Origin: Cristatella mucedo
Taxonomy: Eukaryota; Bryozoa; Phylactolaemata; Cristatellidae
Length of the DNA stretch: 64,000 nucleotides
NCBI GenBank assembly: GCA_009760855.2
Contig: WPIO01000100.1
Coordinates: forward strand, 491,001 to 555,000
Direction: 5' to 3'
The notes under the pieces were generated by a model. It was not told the origin of the DNA. It saw only the letters and a program-made list of their open reading frames with translations, and did no database searches. The translations under genes and the position numbers were made by a program. The stretch's first letter is position 1. Each line of letters starts with the position of its first letter. Shown one piece after another: positions 38,690 to 49,418 of the stretch.

Positions 38690-38775
38690 CACCTAGGTCT
38701 TCACCTTCGGGGTGCAGTGCTCGCTCTTCACGACCAGGTCCCGGGTTCGAGCACTGCTGCAGGCAATCCTGATTG
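38690..38775 (+). mobile_element. tRNA-like fragment
   Basis: GGGGTGCAGTGCTCGC followed after about 25 bases by a B-box-like GTCCCGGGTTCGAGCACTG. No acceptor-stem pairing was found, so it is read as a SINE head or tRNA relic and not a working tRNA gene. Confidence 0.35.
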
Positions 38776-39615
38776 CTCATTTTAAGCTGCAAGTGTAGTG
38801 ATAGACAGTATTCGGCTTTTCATTCGCTGCATGTACTAACTAATGGCCATGTGTTTTGCTGCACTAGACCTATCTCATCGGGTAGCTGTTGCAACTACTC
38901 TAAATTAATTATACATTCTAAAGAATGCGTTTCCTTTCACCGGCTATCAAGAATTGGTGTTTTTACCGGTCACTTATTGCTCCAGAGATTGCTTCGGAAC
39001 ACTTAAATCCCGAACATGTAGGCGTCTGTGCTCATGCCCCTTAGCAATCTGATAACTTCGTAACCGATACACCACAGCGGTTTTGGATTTCGGCGACTGA
39101 GCGGTGTTACTTGGAGGTATTACTTGGAGGTATTACTCCGCTCACTCACTGGCATGTTACACGATAATAATGCTGAAAAAAATCCACTAGCAGAGCCTGT
39201 TTGCTGTGCGTTAGTACCTATAAATACGGCTGATAACCGACGGAACACGAGACATCTTCTTGATGTGTTGGCACACTGGGAAACTTGGGCGGACGCTCTG
39301 CGACTTTATACGCAGCCGACAGACCGTATCGACACAAGCGTGTGCTTGAAGCAGCTGTGGCTAAGGAAGGCTGCCTTACGAATTTCGTGTGTGACAGCTG
39401 TGGTCTTACCCTCTTCGGAAGGTTAGAAACCTAGAGATCGCTAGGAAGCTGAGGATGAGCTGTCCGATATGACATTTGGAAAATGTCAGTTATAGAGACG
39501 ACGAAGAACCAACAGTTGCCTGGACGCCCTATGGCTTCAGACATAAGAAATTTAAGCTCTTTCAAACTTTTGGAAACCACATGCACACCAAATAATGCGT
39601 CGGCTTTGAGTGCCT
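38776..39615. other. No recognised feature
   Basis: The plus-strand open frame at 39124-39426 (100 codons) has no recognised domain; a GGAGGTATTAC pair near 39113-39135 is a local duplication. Confidence 0.4.
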
Positions 39616-39617
39616 TG

Positions 39618-39700
39618 TGTGCGCTATATTCAACTCTTCTGCATAACACCCACTTAGCTTTGTGGCGTTACAGAAGAGGATACATTACATTACATCACAA
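39618..39700 (+). mobile_element. CR1-B tail fragment
   Basis: GTGCGCTATATTCAACTCTT, TAACACCCACTTAGCTTTGT and GAGGATACATTACATTACAT: the final 80 bp of CR1-B. Confidence 0.85.
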
Positions 39701-39799
39701 AAAGAGTACCTAGAGGCCCATTTGCACCTACTCGAGTCCATGCCAAAATACTGGAGCTTAGCACCGGCAAGATCCACAAAGATTGGACAGCGAGACGCA

Positions 39800-40315
39800 G
39801 GCTCAAAAAACTTCCCCACCAGGCTAAGCATCGTACCAACCGCTGTTGGAATCTAATGTTTAACCATACCTCGCGAAAATCTCAAATCCAGTAGAGACCG
39901 TGTACTTCGTATGCTCCTAAAGCATGGAACTCACTCCCGAATTGCGTCACGACATCTCATGACTTGGCCATATTTAAAAAGAAACTAAAAACGAATCTGT
40001 TTATCACAGCTTTTAGTGGGTCCCTGTGATTCGTCCTTTATGTGCTTATGCGTGCTGATACTGCTGCATGCTGCCACTAACCACACTCGCATACTGACCC
40101 TATGCGCGCCACCCCTAACCATGTTATTCCTGTCGTTTATTAAGTGTGCTACCACTAGCCATTCGATCGTGCTTCCTTTGCAGCAAATGTAAAGTGCCTA
40201 GAAAGAGATTGAGCTCTCTGAGGGTGCTATATCAAATGCATTATTATTATTATTATTATATCATATTATTATTATTTATATTATTATTATTATTATTATA
40301 TTATTATTATCATTA
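39800..40315 (+). mobile_element. CR1-A LINE 3' end with long (ATT)n tail
   Basis: HQAKHRT-equivalent CCACCAGGCTAAGCATCGTA, then TATGCTCCTAAAGCATGGAA, then GTGGGTCCCTGTGATTCGTC. The tail AAAGAGATTGAGCTCTCTGA is followed by about 80 bp of ATT repeats (40233-40315). Confidence 0.9.
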
Positions 40316-40660
40316 AGAACGTACGCTTATGGCCAGGGTAGCAAAGAAAGCTTCCCTACTGACGAATGCTCACAAAATAGCAAGCTTTGAGTGGTCACGG
40401 CAGCATTGCCACACTGGGCGACAGAAGATTGAAGGATTGAAAGTTCGGCGTCGGCTGAGACCGTAAGACAGTTGCATTGAACCACTGACCGAATTATGGG
40501 ATACGTTGCAAGCATTTCGGAATGCTGTACAATCTGAGGTCACTCTGAAGCTTGCCGAGTCCGTGCCAGCCCACGCTAAAAATGCTCATCGCGAAGGGGG
40601 CCACGTCCTACAGAATTAGCGCTTCTACTGCCAATGCGTAAGTTCCTCTTACCATGTCTC
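40316..40660. other. No recognised feature
   Basis: Nothing recognised. Confidence 0.4.
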
Positions 40661-40664
40661 ATTG

Positions 40665-40930
40665 ACTGCAAAGTGGGACGAACGGACGGTCCAAAACTAG
40701 GCTCGTCTATGGTTAATGTTGCATCTACTAAATCACACTATTTGTCTCTGACTAGCATCGACCCTCTAGAGAAGCACATCGCATTCTAGGTAATAGATCA
40801 ACTCACTAAAAGCTCCCGGGTTAATTGTCTTGCTCCCGGCTTCACCTATCGAAAATTCTTCCAGACCAGACTTTCAATCGTAAGCCCGAAACTCTTGACT
40901 CCTTATCTTAAGGCTGCAGGCTGCTCCGAG
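40665..40930 (+). mobile_element. Very degenerate CR1-A fragment
   Basis: AAAACTAGGCTCGTCTATGG then AATCACACTATTTGTCTCTG recall the ARLVCRERRS..ITPLLADL codons. About 250 bp, low similarity. Confidence 0.4.
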
Positions 40931-41292
40931 AAGCAGTGTCGTTGTTCAGAACACAACTTCACACCCAAAAACACGTTTACTAATAATTATAATCAAGTTA
41001 GATCGACATATTCTCTTGCAAGAGTCGCTAAGAGTCTCCAGGAGAAGATCCACTGATAAATGACTTTGCTGTGGCATTGATATTTGTACTGGGGCCGAGG
41101 ACTTCCTTACCAGGGAGGCAGTTGCTAAAATATACTACAACAGCAGACTCGCGAAACATGGTCGATGCGAACAGTAGAGCAGCCAACTGCCAGCTGCGTA
41201 TAAATAGCCACGTCACTAAGCGGGCCTTAGAGAGACGCTTCAGGGAAGAGATAGAATACAGTAGGTAAGGTGGAGATGCGAGCAGAGCGGAG
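40931..41292. other. No recognised feature
   Basis: A minus-strand open frame at 41028-41417 crosses into the MITE and has no recognised domain. Confidence 0.4.
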
Positions 41293-41300
41293 CAGGAGAT

Positions 41301-41480
41301 TAGTGACGGACCCAGGGGGCAGGAGGCATTTGCCCGCCCCCCCATGGACAGAGAGAAGTGCCGATATCCGGGGATAAATTTCCGCAGGCCTTGGGGGCAA
41401 GGAACCATTGCCCCCAAACCTGACCCCTGGCCCTCAACCTAAACGCTAGCCTCAACCTGAAAATTCTGGCTCCGCCTCTG
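41301..41480. mobile_element. hAT-type MITE
   Basis: A 180-bp element flanked by a perfect 8-bp duplication CAGGAGAT (41293-41300 and 41481-41488), the target size of hAT transposons. Ends read inward are TAGTGACGGACCCAG and CAGAGGCGGAGCCAG (12 of 15 identical). The interior is rich in CCCCC/GGGGG runs, with TTTGCCCGCCCCCCC and ATTGCCCCCAAACC. No coding capacity. The strand cannot be set. Confidence 0.85.
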
Positions 41481-41504
41481 CAGGAGATCCTGAGAGAGAT
41501 AATT

Positions 41505-42581
41505 ATAATAATAATAATAATAATGATGCACTTGATAAAGCGCCCTCAGAGAACTCAATCTCTTTCGATGCGCTTTACATTTGCTGCAAAGGGAAATGCC
41601 ATTGAATGGTGAGTAATATCATGCTTGAAAAACAAACAAAATGAATAATATGGTTAAGGGTGACATGCACAGGGTCAGCATGCAAATGTGGTTAGTGGCA
41701 GCATGCAGTGTCAGCACGCATAAGCACATGAAGGACGAATCACAGGGACCCACTAAAGGCTGTCCTAAATAGGTGTGTTTTAAAGTTCTTTTTAAATGTT
41801 GCCAAGTCAGGGGATGTTCTGACACAAGTCGGGAGTGAGTTCCAGGCTTTGGGAGCATACGAACTAAATGTACGAGCTGGTTTGGTCTAGCGGTTAAGGT
41901 GCTCGCCCCGACCAAAGGTCTGACTGAGGTCGTGGGCTCGAGCCCCGAGGCATATGTGGAGTGCCTGAATAGAGATTAGGTTCTCTTGAGGCGCTATATA
42001 AATGAATTATTTTAAAATTATTTTTACGGTCTCCAAAGGATTGGAGGTTTGTACGAGGTATCGGTAGGCTGTTGGATTCCGAAAAGCGGGTGGTACGATG
42101 CTTGGCCTGGTGGGGGAGTAGATTTGAGAAATAGGCTGGAGCCAAAGAATGGAGGGACCTAAAAGTGAGCGACAAAACCTTGAAGTCAATCCGTTGCTTC
42201 ACTGGTAGCCAGTGGAGGTCGGCGAGAAGTGGTGTGATGTGGCAACTGCGACGCTCACGACAGACAAGCCTAGCTGCAGAGTTTTGCACCAGCTGCAATC
42301 GCCTGATCGCACATGCCGGTAGGCCAGTAAGCAGTGAATTGCAGAAGTCGAGACTGGATGTCACGAATGCACGGACCAACTTAGACGTGGTATCCTTATC
42401 TAAACAAGCCCGAATTTTAGCAATGTTATGTAGCTGAAAGTAGGCAGATTTGACTGTGGAGCTGATGTGGTCGTCTAACGAGAGGTCACTTCGGAATATG
42501 ACACCTAGATTTCGAGCTGATTCAACAGGAGATATGCTGGCAGGGCCAATTTTGAGCGTCAGCCTATCGAATTTCTTAATC

Positions 42582-42585
<4 letters not shown>
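41505..42585 (-). mobile_element. CR1-A LINE (minus strand) with nested SINE A
   Basis: The tail is on the plus strand at 41510-41580 (ATAATAATAATG, then GAACTCAATCTCTTTCGATG). The minus-strand RT frame, open from 42673 down to 41894, reads ARNLGVIFRSDLSLDDHISS, SAYFQLHNIAKIRACLD, RLQLVQNSAARLVCRERRS, LADLHWLPVKQRIDFKVL and HQAKHRTTRFSESN. A SINE A at 41876-42013 cuts the last codons. Apart from that the C-terminal half is intact, so it is a young copy. The 5' truncation point abuts a GA microsatellite. Confidence 0.93.
41876..42015 (+). mobile_element. SINE A, copy 3 (nested in CR1-A)
   Basis: GAGCTGGTTTGGTCTAGCGG, GTGGGCTCGAGCCCC and the tail AGAGATTAGGTTCTCTTGAG then GCGCTATATAAATG. The flanks share TACG, a possible short target duplication. 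It is in opposite orientation to the host CR1-A. Confidence 0.9.
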
Positions 42586-42587
<2 letters not shown>

Positions 42588-42633
<46 letters not shown>

Positions 42634-42644
42634 GCAGCGAGTGA
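42588..42644. repeat. (GA)n microsatellite
   Basis: GA repeat with GC and GGCA interruptions at the right end, adjoining the CR1-A 5' junction. Confidence 0.95.
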
Positions 42645-43012
42645 GGAGGTGTGCACAGAGAGATGGTTGACATGGAGTTGCCACATTTTGCTGCTACATT
42701 GCTGCCATATTTTTTAAACTGACCTCCACAGGCTTAAGAAAGTAAGAGTGGGTCAACAAAGAGACACAAAGCATCTAGAGAACACAATAAGCTAAACAAA
42801 TTCAATGAAGGCGGATGCTCCTATAAGGTTAATACTCTCAACGGTGGTTATTGCATTTGGCACTGCTTAACCATGCTATGACATTCATACGTCCCCCAAA
42901 GAGAACAAAGTCTGTTTCTAGATACTTAACACATAATAAAAAAGAAGCAAGTCAATTTTTAGTGATCCCATTCATAGTATCAACACGGGTAAGCACACGA
43001 AAGAAAACTCAC
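42645..43012. other. No recognised feature
   Basis: Would be intron of the minus-strand gene candidate if the exon at 43013-43085 is real. Confidence 0.4.
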
Positions 43013-43085
43013 CCGCGGCGAAAATTATGCTAATCACGAAAACCACGAAGGTAATCTCGCGAATCCTAGCCATGATCACAGCCCT
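43013..43085 (-). CDS. Candidate signal-peptide exon of a secreted protein
   Basis: On the minus strand a pyrimidine-rich acceptor (GTTTTCGTTTCAG) precedes 12 bases of leader and an ATG at 43073. It encodes MARIREITFVVFVISIIFAA plus one base of the next codon, then a canonical donor GTGAGT. Charged N-region, a hydrophobic core of about 12 residues and small residues at the end form a typical signal peptide, and a phase-1 intron right after it is common in secreted-protein genes. The downstream exons are not established. Confidence 0.5.
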
Positions 43086-44095
43086 CTGAAACGAAAACGA
43101 GAGTCAAAACCTAGCAAGGTTAAAGTAATATACATCTTGAGCCTAGTGCACGTGCCGCTGTGACGACATATTGAATCTGCTCTAACCTAACCGGCGGTAA
43201 GGAAAAGCAAGCAAAGGAGCCAGGCAAGCCAGCTGAAGGTAGCAAACCCAGCGTTTGCTGCCAGCTTCCTAAGAAAACACGCAGGTGTGCAGAGGGGTGT
43301 GTACGAGTGTGTGAGCAGTGCCAGCGAACGCTCCCAGGTGTAGTGTCAGGGATGCGATAAACAGAGGAGAACTGCTAGCCACTAAAAGTCATGCCTGAAA
43401 GAAAGACGAAGCAGCAGTAGACCGCACCCGAGGTGTGAACGCCAAAGCAGCGGTGTAAAGTGTCGGCTGATTCAACAGCCTGAATTGGGCAGAGTATGAG
43501 AAAATTATCGAACACACGTGCAGCGATGTAAAATGTGAAGTAGAGGTGGATACCCAGAACAAAACGCTGTGCATATCAAACGAAAGGAAAAGCCGCGAGC
43601 AAATATCGAATCGAGCACCGCACGGCTTACCATCACCGTTTTGTGTCGGCTTCTCGGCTTGGTGAAGCTCGGCTTTTCTGGTGCACGCGGGAGATATGCA
43701 GAGAAGCGAGAGCTGCTCTGTCAGCAGATGGAGAAAGAAGCGCGGGATGAAGGGCGGGATACACTGGAGAGTGCAGCTAGTGTGAAGCGTCGAACAGGCG
43801 GATCGAGCCTCCTGCAAAAAGGGATCCACAAGCAAAAACTGACTAGAGAAAACACTCACGACAGTGCGCGTCGCTATGGCGAGCCTCAAACCCCCTCACG
43901 TCCTGGATAAGCATGCCATGACTAGATGCCAGTACTCGAAGTGCTCGCTAGACACGTGGCGCCGGTACGATGGCGCGTGGCCTGCTCTCTCCTATCTAGA
44001 CCTTGCAGCATGCTAAGTCAAGTGGGTTGGCGAGAATCACCTCTAGTGATCGAATTATTAGAACAACTAGAAACTGCTCGGACAAAAACTATGAC
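43086..44095. other. No recognised feature
   Basis: Opposing open frames at 43389-43889 (minus) and 43569-43910 (plus) have no recognised domain; neither has splice or start context that supports it. Confidence 0.35.
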
Positions 44096-44100
44096 ACACT

Positions 44101-44102
44101 CA

Positions 44103-44166
<64 letters not shown>

Positions 44167-44178
44167 CGCACGCACGCG
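44101..44178. repeat. (CA)n microsatellite
   Basis: About 30 CA units, then CACG variants. Confidence 0.97.
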
Positions 44179-44341
44179 CGGAGAGGAAGATGCTCGACCA
44201 ACCTGGATGCATCTCGCGAAGAATATCAGGTCAGGCAGTCACACAATAATAATCTCATAAACCAGACCGATAAAAAGAGCCACCGGCCATACAGCACGAG
44301 GTCAGTTGTCAGATGAACTTATTGCCATACAGTAAAAAATA

Positions 44342-44515
44342 CAAGCTGATTTATCAGCTTATTTTTACATAGCAGCAAAAGAGCTTTGAAGGCTATCGCC
44401 ACCGCTTGTAGCGGGGCGATAAGGGATTGCCCACCTCAGGATTCGAACCCACGACCTTGGGCCCGAGATTGTGAAGAGCAGCCGCCTTACCTAGTGTGCC
44501 ATCACGGCTCGCTAA
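44342..44515 (-). mobile_element. SINE B, copy 4 (minus strand)
   Basis: AGCTGATTTATCAGCTTATT, CAGCAAAAGAGCTTTGAAGG, GGATTCGAACCCACGACC, then TAGTGTGCCATCACGGCTCG. The B-box on the minus strand is GGGTTCGAATCC, a perfect consensus. Confidence 0.92.
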
Positions 44516-44519
44516 TGAA

Positions 44520-44690
44520 AAACGCCATCTGATTCAACAGGCTCTTTTGTCTAGCGACAGAAGAGCCTGTACTGCTATCGCCGCCGCTTGCAGCGGCGGT
44601 AAAGGATCGCCAACCGCAGGATACGAACGAAAACGCGACCTCGGGACCGAGGTCGTGAGAAGCAACCACCTTACCTAGTGTACAACAAGG
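44520..44690 (-). mobile_element. SINE B, copy 5 (minus strand, tandem with copy 4)
   Basis: CTGATTCAACAGGCTCTTTT, TAGCGACAGAAGAGCCTG, CGACCTCGGGACCGAGGTCG, then CTTACCTAGTGTACAAC. It follows copy 4 head-to-tail with a few bases between. Confidence 0.9.
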
Positions 44691-45055
44691 TTATTTGGCA
44701 GACTCTTAGAAGCGTATCTTACCCGTGCATGGGGATTTCAAAGAAACCGGTCACCGAAATCTATTGGTTCACATCTGATGGTTTCTGGACCGCCTTTCTA
44801 TAAAGGCTGTCGAAATAAGTAATCGGACATGACTATCCACTGAGCCGGCAAAGATCGTGTGTTTAACACCAGAAGACGACTCAGTGAATTGTTCGTCACC
44901 CAATCTCACTTGACCGTGCAAGCCGCAAGTGCCGAGCACAACTGTGAATCTCTACATTTATTACTGAAGAAAAGAAAAGTTGTTCATTCGGCTAGCAATG
45001 AGCCCGAGAACATGCACGTTCAGGATATCAATTTGTTTGATCTCGAAAGCATGCC
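44691..45055. other. No recognised feature
   Basis: Nothing recognised. Confidence 0.4.
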
Positions 45056-45135
45056 AACAAGCTGTAACAAAGCAGGTCTTCCTGCCAATGCAGTAAAATG
45101 CTTACAGCTGGTGAACAACTCCTATTTGTCTCATT
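45056..45135 (+). mobile_element. CR1-A scrap
   Basis: The frame AGLPANAVKCLQLVNNS matches TGLPACAIRRLQLVQNS of CR1-A. Similarity fades after 45135. Confidence 0.6.
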
Positions 45136-46825
45136 CTCTTAGAGACCATTGGTGGCAACCAGAATTGCCGGGCTATCCCACCGTTAGTTCATGGTCGCGA
45201 TTCTGGAAAAACTGCTTTGCCAGTTGCTCACGGTCAGCTATAGTTCTTCATTGCAATCCAACATTCAACTCAGCTACTTTGTTGTTCACTTCGCTGGCTC
45301 CTCCCCCCCCGAATCTCCTCTGCCTCTAGCTTCTCTCTTGAATAGGATGACAATTGTTGCCGCATGGCTGTGAGTAGTAAGCTGCTGGGGCTTTGAGTGC
45401 AAGGAGAAACGTAAAAAAGTCCCTCGAACATTACAGCTGCTAGTCTACATAAGCTTGTAGTCGCTGACTAAAAGACACACTAAACGTATTTCTTCATTTC
45501 ATACCACCAGGCCAACAAACACTCGTGGCAGGGTCTCCGTTTTCAATCGTTCCTCGCTCAATTTCAAGCCGTTTGCAGTACCCTTGAAGAAGCTCGTCAA
45601 ATTTTGTTTACCGAGTTCCTTCAAAAGCAGCCTACCAATGGTAGCAGTATCTCGCACTCGCAGGTTTTACCCGGCCAATGGGAGCGCTGAGCGAGAGCTC
45701 GTGATCCCGTGGCCTGGGCTGGGCTTCGTGTCGGCTGATTGAAGAGATTTAATTGTGAATGGCCGTGCGGTTCGCGTGACCATACCGGCACTGCAGCCGA
45801 CGCTCTCTCTTCTACGGCTCGCAGGTTTGAGTTGACGCTGTCCTCGCATCTCTCAAGCACACGCTTGTCGTAAGAGGTCGGAGAAACACGTGAACGCTGC
45901 TCACAGCGACCCCCGCCAAGTCACAGCCTCATGAAAACAAAATTCCGCCGAGTCATCGCCTTATTAATACAATCTTGTAGAAAGGTTCGTCGCGTCGTTT
46001 GCTTTCGGTAAGAGCTCGACCGCGCCTTGCTTGCTAGACCCTCCGAGCGCCACGCCGACGCCGACCCCCACAATATTACCTACCGTGCGCAACAGGCTCA
46101 GCCTTTAGCAGGTCACGGTAGTCACATGCCAAAGGCTCGACGGTACTTCCACGCAGGAGTTTAAGGCAGAAGTAAAGACGAAGCTGGTACGAAGCCCTGT
46201 GGCTGTAAGCTGTTCCCACACAGGGTGCTCACAAACTATGACCATGTCGAGGCAGCTCTTTCCAGCAACGCTCTCATTCTATCACTTAACTGGGCTTCCA
46301 ATACAGCAGGCACGAAAAAATGTTGCTAAATCCTTAAGCCTATGTAGGCGCAATAGTTACTTCCATTTATCACACCGCGTTCTGCCACGCCACTTTCACG
46401 ATCCTACGAGCACCGGGAAAAAAAAGAAGCTAGGAGCTAGGAGCCGCGGGGTTTCGCCTAGAGCCAATGTCGAACTCACAGCTGCCAGATATCGAGTACT
46501 TGCATACGGTCTTTGAAGCTGTTGATAACGCGGCGGCTTGCTTACGTATGTAGCATGCCTTCACACGGGCCCGAAGAAGTGGTGGAACCAGCGCCAGGTG
46601 GAGCCACCGGTGTGTCTGCTCCAAGTAACCCCTACTCGTAATGTCTGATCCGTAGCAGAATTTCCCGAAAATCATAGTCCTTGCAAGTTTTAAGTATGAA
46701 AATGTATACTACTATAGCCTTTACAAAAGGGTCACCATTCCACGGAGATTATTACTATGAAACTAAGCACATATTGATTCACGACACTAGTTGGTGCTTC
46801 TGCTTTGAGGCAATAATGATAATAA
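45136..46825. other. Intergenic DNA, no recognised gene
   Basis: Short open frames on both strands without motifs. No tRNA-like or shared repeat sequence found. Confidence 0.4.
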
Positions 46826-46829
46826 TTAT

Positions 46830-47002
46830 ACTAGTTGATCCGTTTGCCTCTTTTGTGTGGTGACAGAAGAGCCTTCATGGCTACCACCACCGCTTGCAGT
46901 GGCAATAAAGGATCGCCCACCGCAGGATTTGAACCCACGACCTCGGGACCGAGATCATAAAAAGCAACCGCCTTACCTAGCGTGCCATCACGATTCGCCA
47001 TA
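46830..47002 (-). mobile_element. SINE B, copy 6 (minus strand)
   Basis: TGGTGACAGAAGAGCCTTCA, GCCCACCGCAGGATTTGAAC, CCACGACCTCGGGACCGAG and CTAGCGTGCCATCACG. Confidence 0.9.
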
Positions 47003-47009
47003 ATGGTAG

Positions 47010-47545
47010 TAGTAGTAATAATAATAATATCATCTTTGTATAGCGCTCTCAGAGAACTGAATCTCTTCGTAGCCAGTTTACATATGCTGTCAGTAAAGCA
47101 TGATCAAATGATTGGAGGTAACAAGCACAATGACATTAAACATGATATGGTTAGAGGTGAAATGCACAGTGTCATCAAGTAAAACACGGTTAGCGGTAGC
47201 ATGCACACAGTCAGCACGAAGGCTGCGGCAAAGGGAAAACCACAAGGACCCATTAAATGCTAGGATAAGCAGTTACATTGTAAGCTTCATTTATAAATGT
47301 CGTCACGTCAGAGGATGTCGTGAAGTCGATTGGGAGTGAGTTCTAGACTTTGGGAGAAGGCGGACTAAATGCACGGTCTCCAAAGGATTTGAGGTTCGCA
47401 CTAGGTGTAGCTAAACGATTTTGTTCAGAAAAGCGGGTGGAACTACGCCTAGCATGGTGGGGGAGTAAGTCTAATAGGTAGGCTGCAGCCAGAGAAGGAG
47501 AGAAACCTAGAAGGAAGTGACAAAAGCTTGAGGTCGATACGCGAA
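47010..47545 (-). mobile_element. CR1-A LINE 3' end (minus strand)
   Basis: The tail on the plus strand is AATAATAATAATATCATC, then GAGAACTGAATCTCTTCGTA. The C-terminal minus-strand frame at 47343-47645 includes LLPHHARRSSTRFSEQNRLA and NLKSFGDRAFS. Diverged from the young copies. Confidence 0.85.
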
Positions 47546-48750
47546 TGAAATGCCGCATATAGCCAAAGAACAGCTGCCATTTCTTATTTTCAATGTCACA
47601 GCAGACGATGAGAGTCCGTTCAGTGCAAAAACAAAGCCAAGGCAATTCGCACTGGCTTGAAGAATTTGCTAACCCGAAACAAAATAGATGTTAGACGGAG
47701 CTCTGAGGTACCCCATATTTCAGAGGTACCTCGGATGAACTTTGTCCACTCGCGTCAATACTCTGGGTTATAGATGATTGTAAAACAGTGTGGTTTGCCC
47801 GGCAAGCATATTGATGGCGTCGAATGTGAACCGACGGACGAGCTCGTGCACCAATGCTTGCACTCGGTCACGACCCTTTCTGAGTTCGTGACCGTTAGCT
47901 GCCACGGCATGTCGAACTTCACGAACTGACGCTGCAGCGGCGTGTTGTCGCTAGTAATATGCTTACATCGAGGTGGATTCCTACCTATCAGGTCTGGTTT
48001 TAATCCACTCACCGTGCATCCTAGCCGCTGCTGCTTACGATGTGAGTACTAGCGCATATATGGATTTCGTATTCAAGTGGCTACACTCGGTTATCAAGTG
48101 CTCGCCTTGCACTTGCTTTGGGTTTACCACTTTGAGTTATGACCCGTTCTTGTTTCCCGCGTTACCGGTGCTGCCGAACAGATGGACGCTAGCGTTGCCT
48201 GACCAAGAGTGCAAGGACAATAGCGCATCTAAACAGATGTACGAATAATAAAATCACCTAGGACTTACTTCAGACGCGAGTTTTCAAAGCAGGCGGCCAC
48301 GAGGCAAGCCGGTGCATCAATAAACGAGGCGTGCGCTTCGAAGTGGACTCGTTTTTTGAGTAATTGACTTTCTTGCTGGACCACGTAGCAAGTCAGTTTA
48401 CTCTTTCCAAACATTTGGCTCTGTTTCAAAGCTCGTAAAACTCTTATAGGCAACCTTCTCAAGATCACAAAAGACTTGTGTCAACTTACTCACGAGCAGT
48501 GGTTCTTTGTTGCAGCAGCTTCTAACCTTGATTGTCTCATCAACTTGACTATCTTTCGGAAAGTTTAACAGCACTGACAGTAAAATCCAACGGGGAGTAA
48601 AAAGTGAACACTATATCACCACTTCCATTTAGTGCCGAGTGGTCAGCAATTTTACGACCGATAGGCTCATGCGAGGACATCTCAACATTGGAACGATGCT
48701 GATACTCAAAGATGCCCCACATCGCCAGTTGCCCGCCATCTATACGGTAT
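47546..48750. other. No recognised feature
   Basis: Open frames at 47755-48012 (minus) and 47973-48248 (plus) lack recognised motifs. TACCCCATATTTCAGAGGTA near 47710 is a weak inverted repeat. Confidence 0.4.
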
Positions 48751-48752
48751 TG

Positions 48753-48755
<3 letters not shown>

Positions 48756-48828
<73 letters not shown>

Positions 48829-48854
48829 TATATATATATATATATATATATATG
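48756..48854. repeat. (CA)n(TA)n compound microsatellite
   Basis: About 33 CA units followed by TGTA and about 13 TA units. Confidence 0.97.
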
Positions 48855-49224
48855 CTATTTTGTGGCCCGATGGCCTTGTCAAAAGCCCATTTCAGTGCAG
48901 AGTTTGATCACTGAAAAGAAGCTCTCACCAGCAGCTTATTCGCGCCACTGCCTGAGGATGCATACTACATTCGGGGTCAAGGGCACGCATGACTGCTCCT
49001 TAGACCGGCCTTCACTCATTGTCCTTCCTCCTGCTAACATGAATCTCGCTTTCATTTGAGCGCATTTTATATATCGGCGCCAGGTTCTTTGGCCGATATC
49101 AGCGGACATTTATTCCGAGTGTTCTCTGTTTGAATAATTGCCACTGAAAAGTAAACAATTAAATGAGCTATAGTTAAAAAGTTGCGTATTCTGCATCATC
49201 TTTCAGATGGGGCATATTCTAGCC
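48855..49224. other. No recognised feature
   Basis: Nothing recognised. Confidence 0.4.
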
Positions 49225-49390
49225 CGGAGGGATATAGTTGGACCTAGCCTATTGTACAGCCGGTTGTAAAGTGGCCTAGACTGTTTTAACGCTGGACTAT
49301 TAAGTGGCCTAGGCCGTTTTAACTACGGGGTATAAAGTAGCCTGGGCCATTTTAACCTCGGGTATACTCTGGGCAGGGTATAATCAAGCC
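49225..49390 (+). repeat. Minisatellite, units of about 38-40 bp
   Basis: Roughly four imperfect copies of a unit built on TATAAAGTGGCCTAGGCC and GTTTTAACTACGGGG. Copies start at about 49240, 49270, 49307 and 49347 and drift to GGGTATACTCTGGGC at the end. Confidence 0.8.
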
Positions 49391-49418
49391 TGTTTCATCG
49401 GTGACCAAGTAATAATAA

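Noticed and set aside
43389-43910. Overlapping 166- and 113-codon frames on opposite strands
   Set aside because: No recognised domain, start context or splice sites; cannot both be coding.
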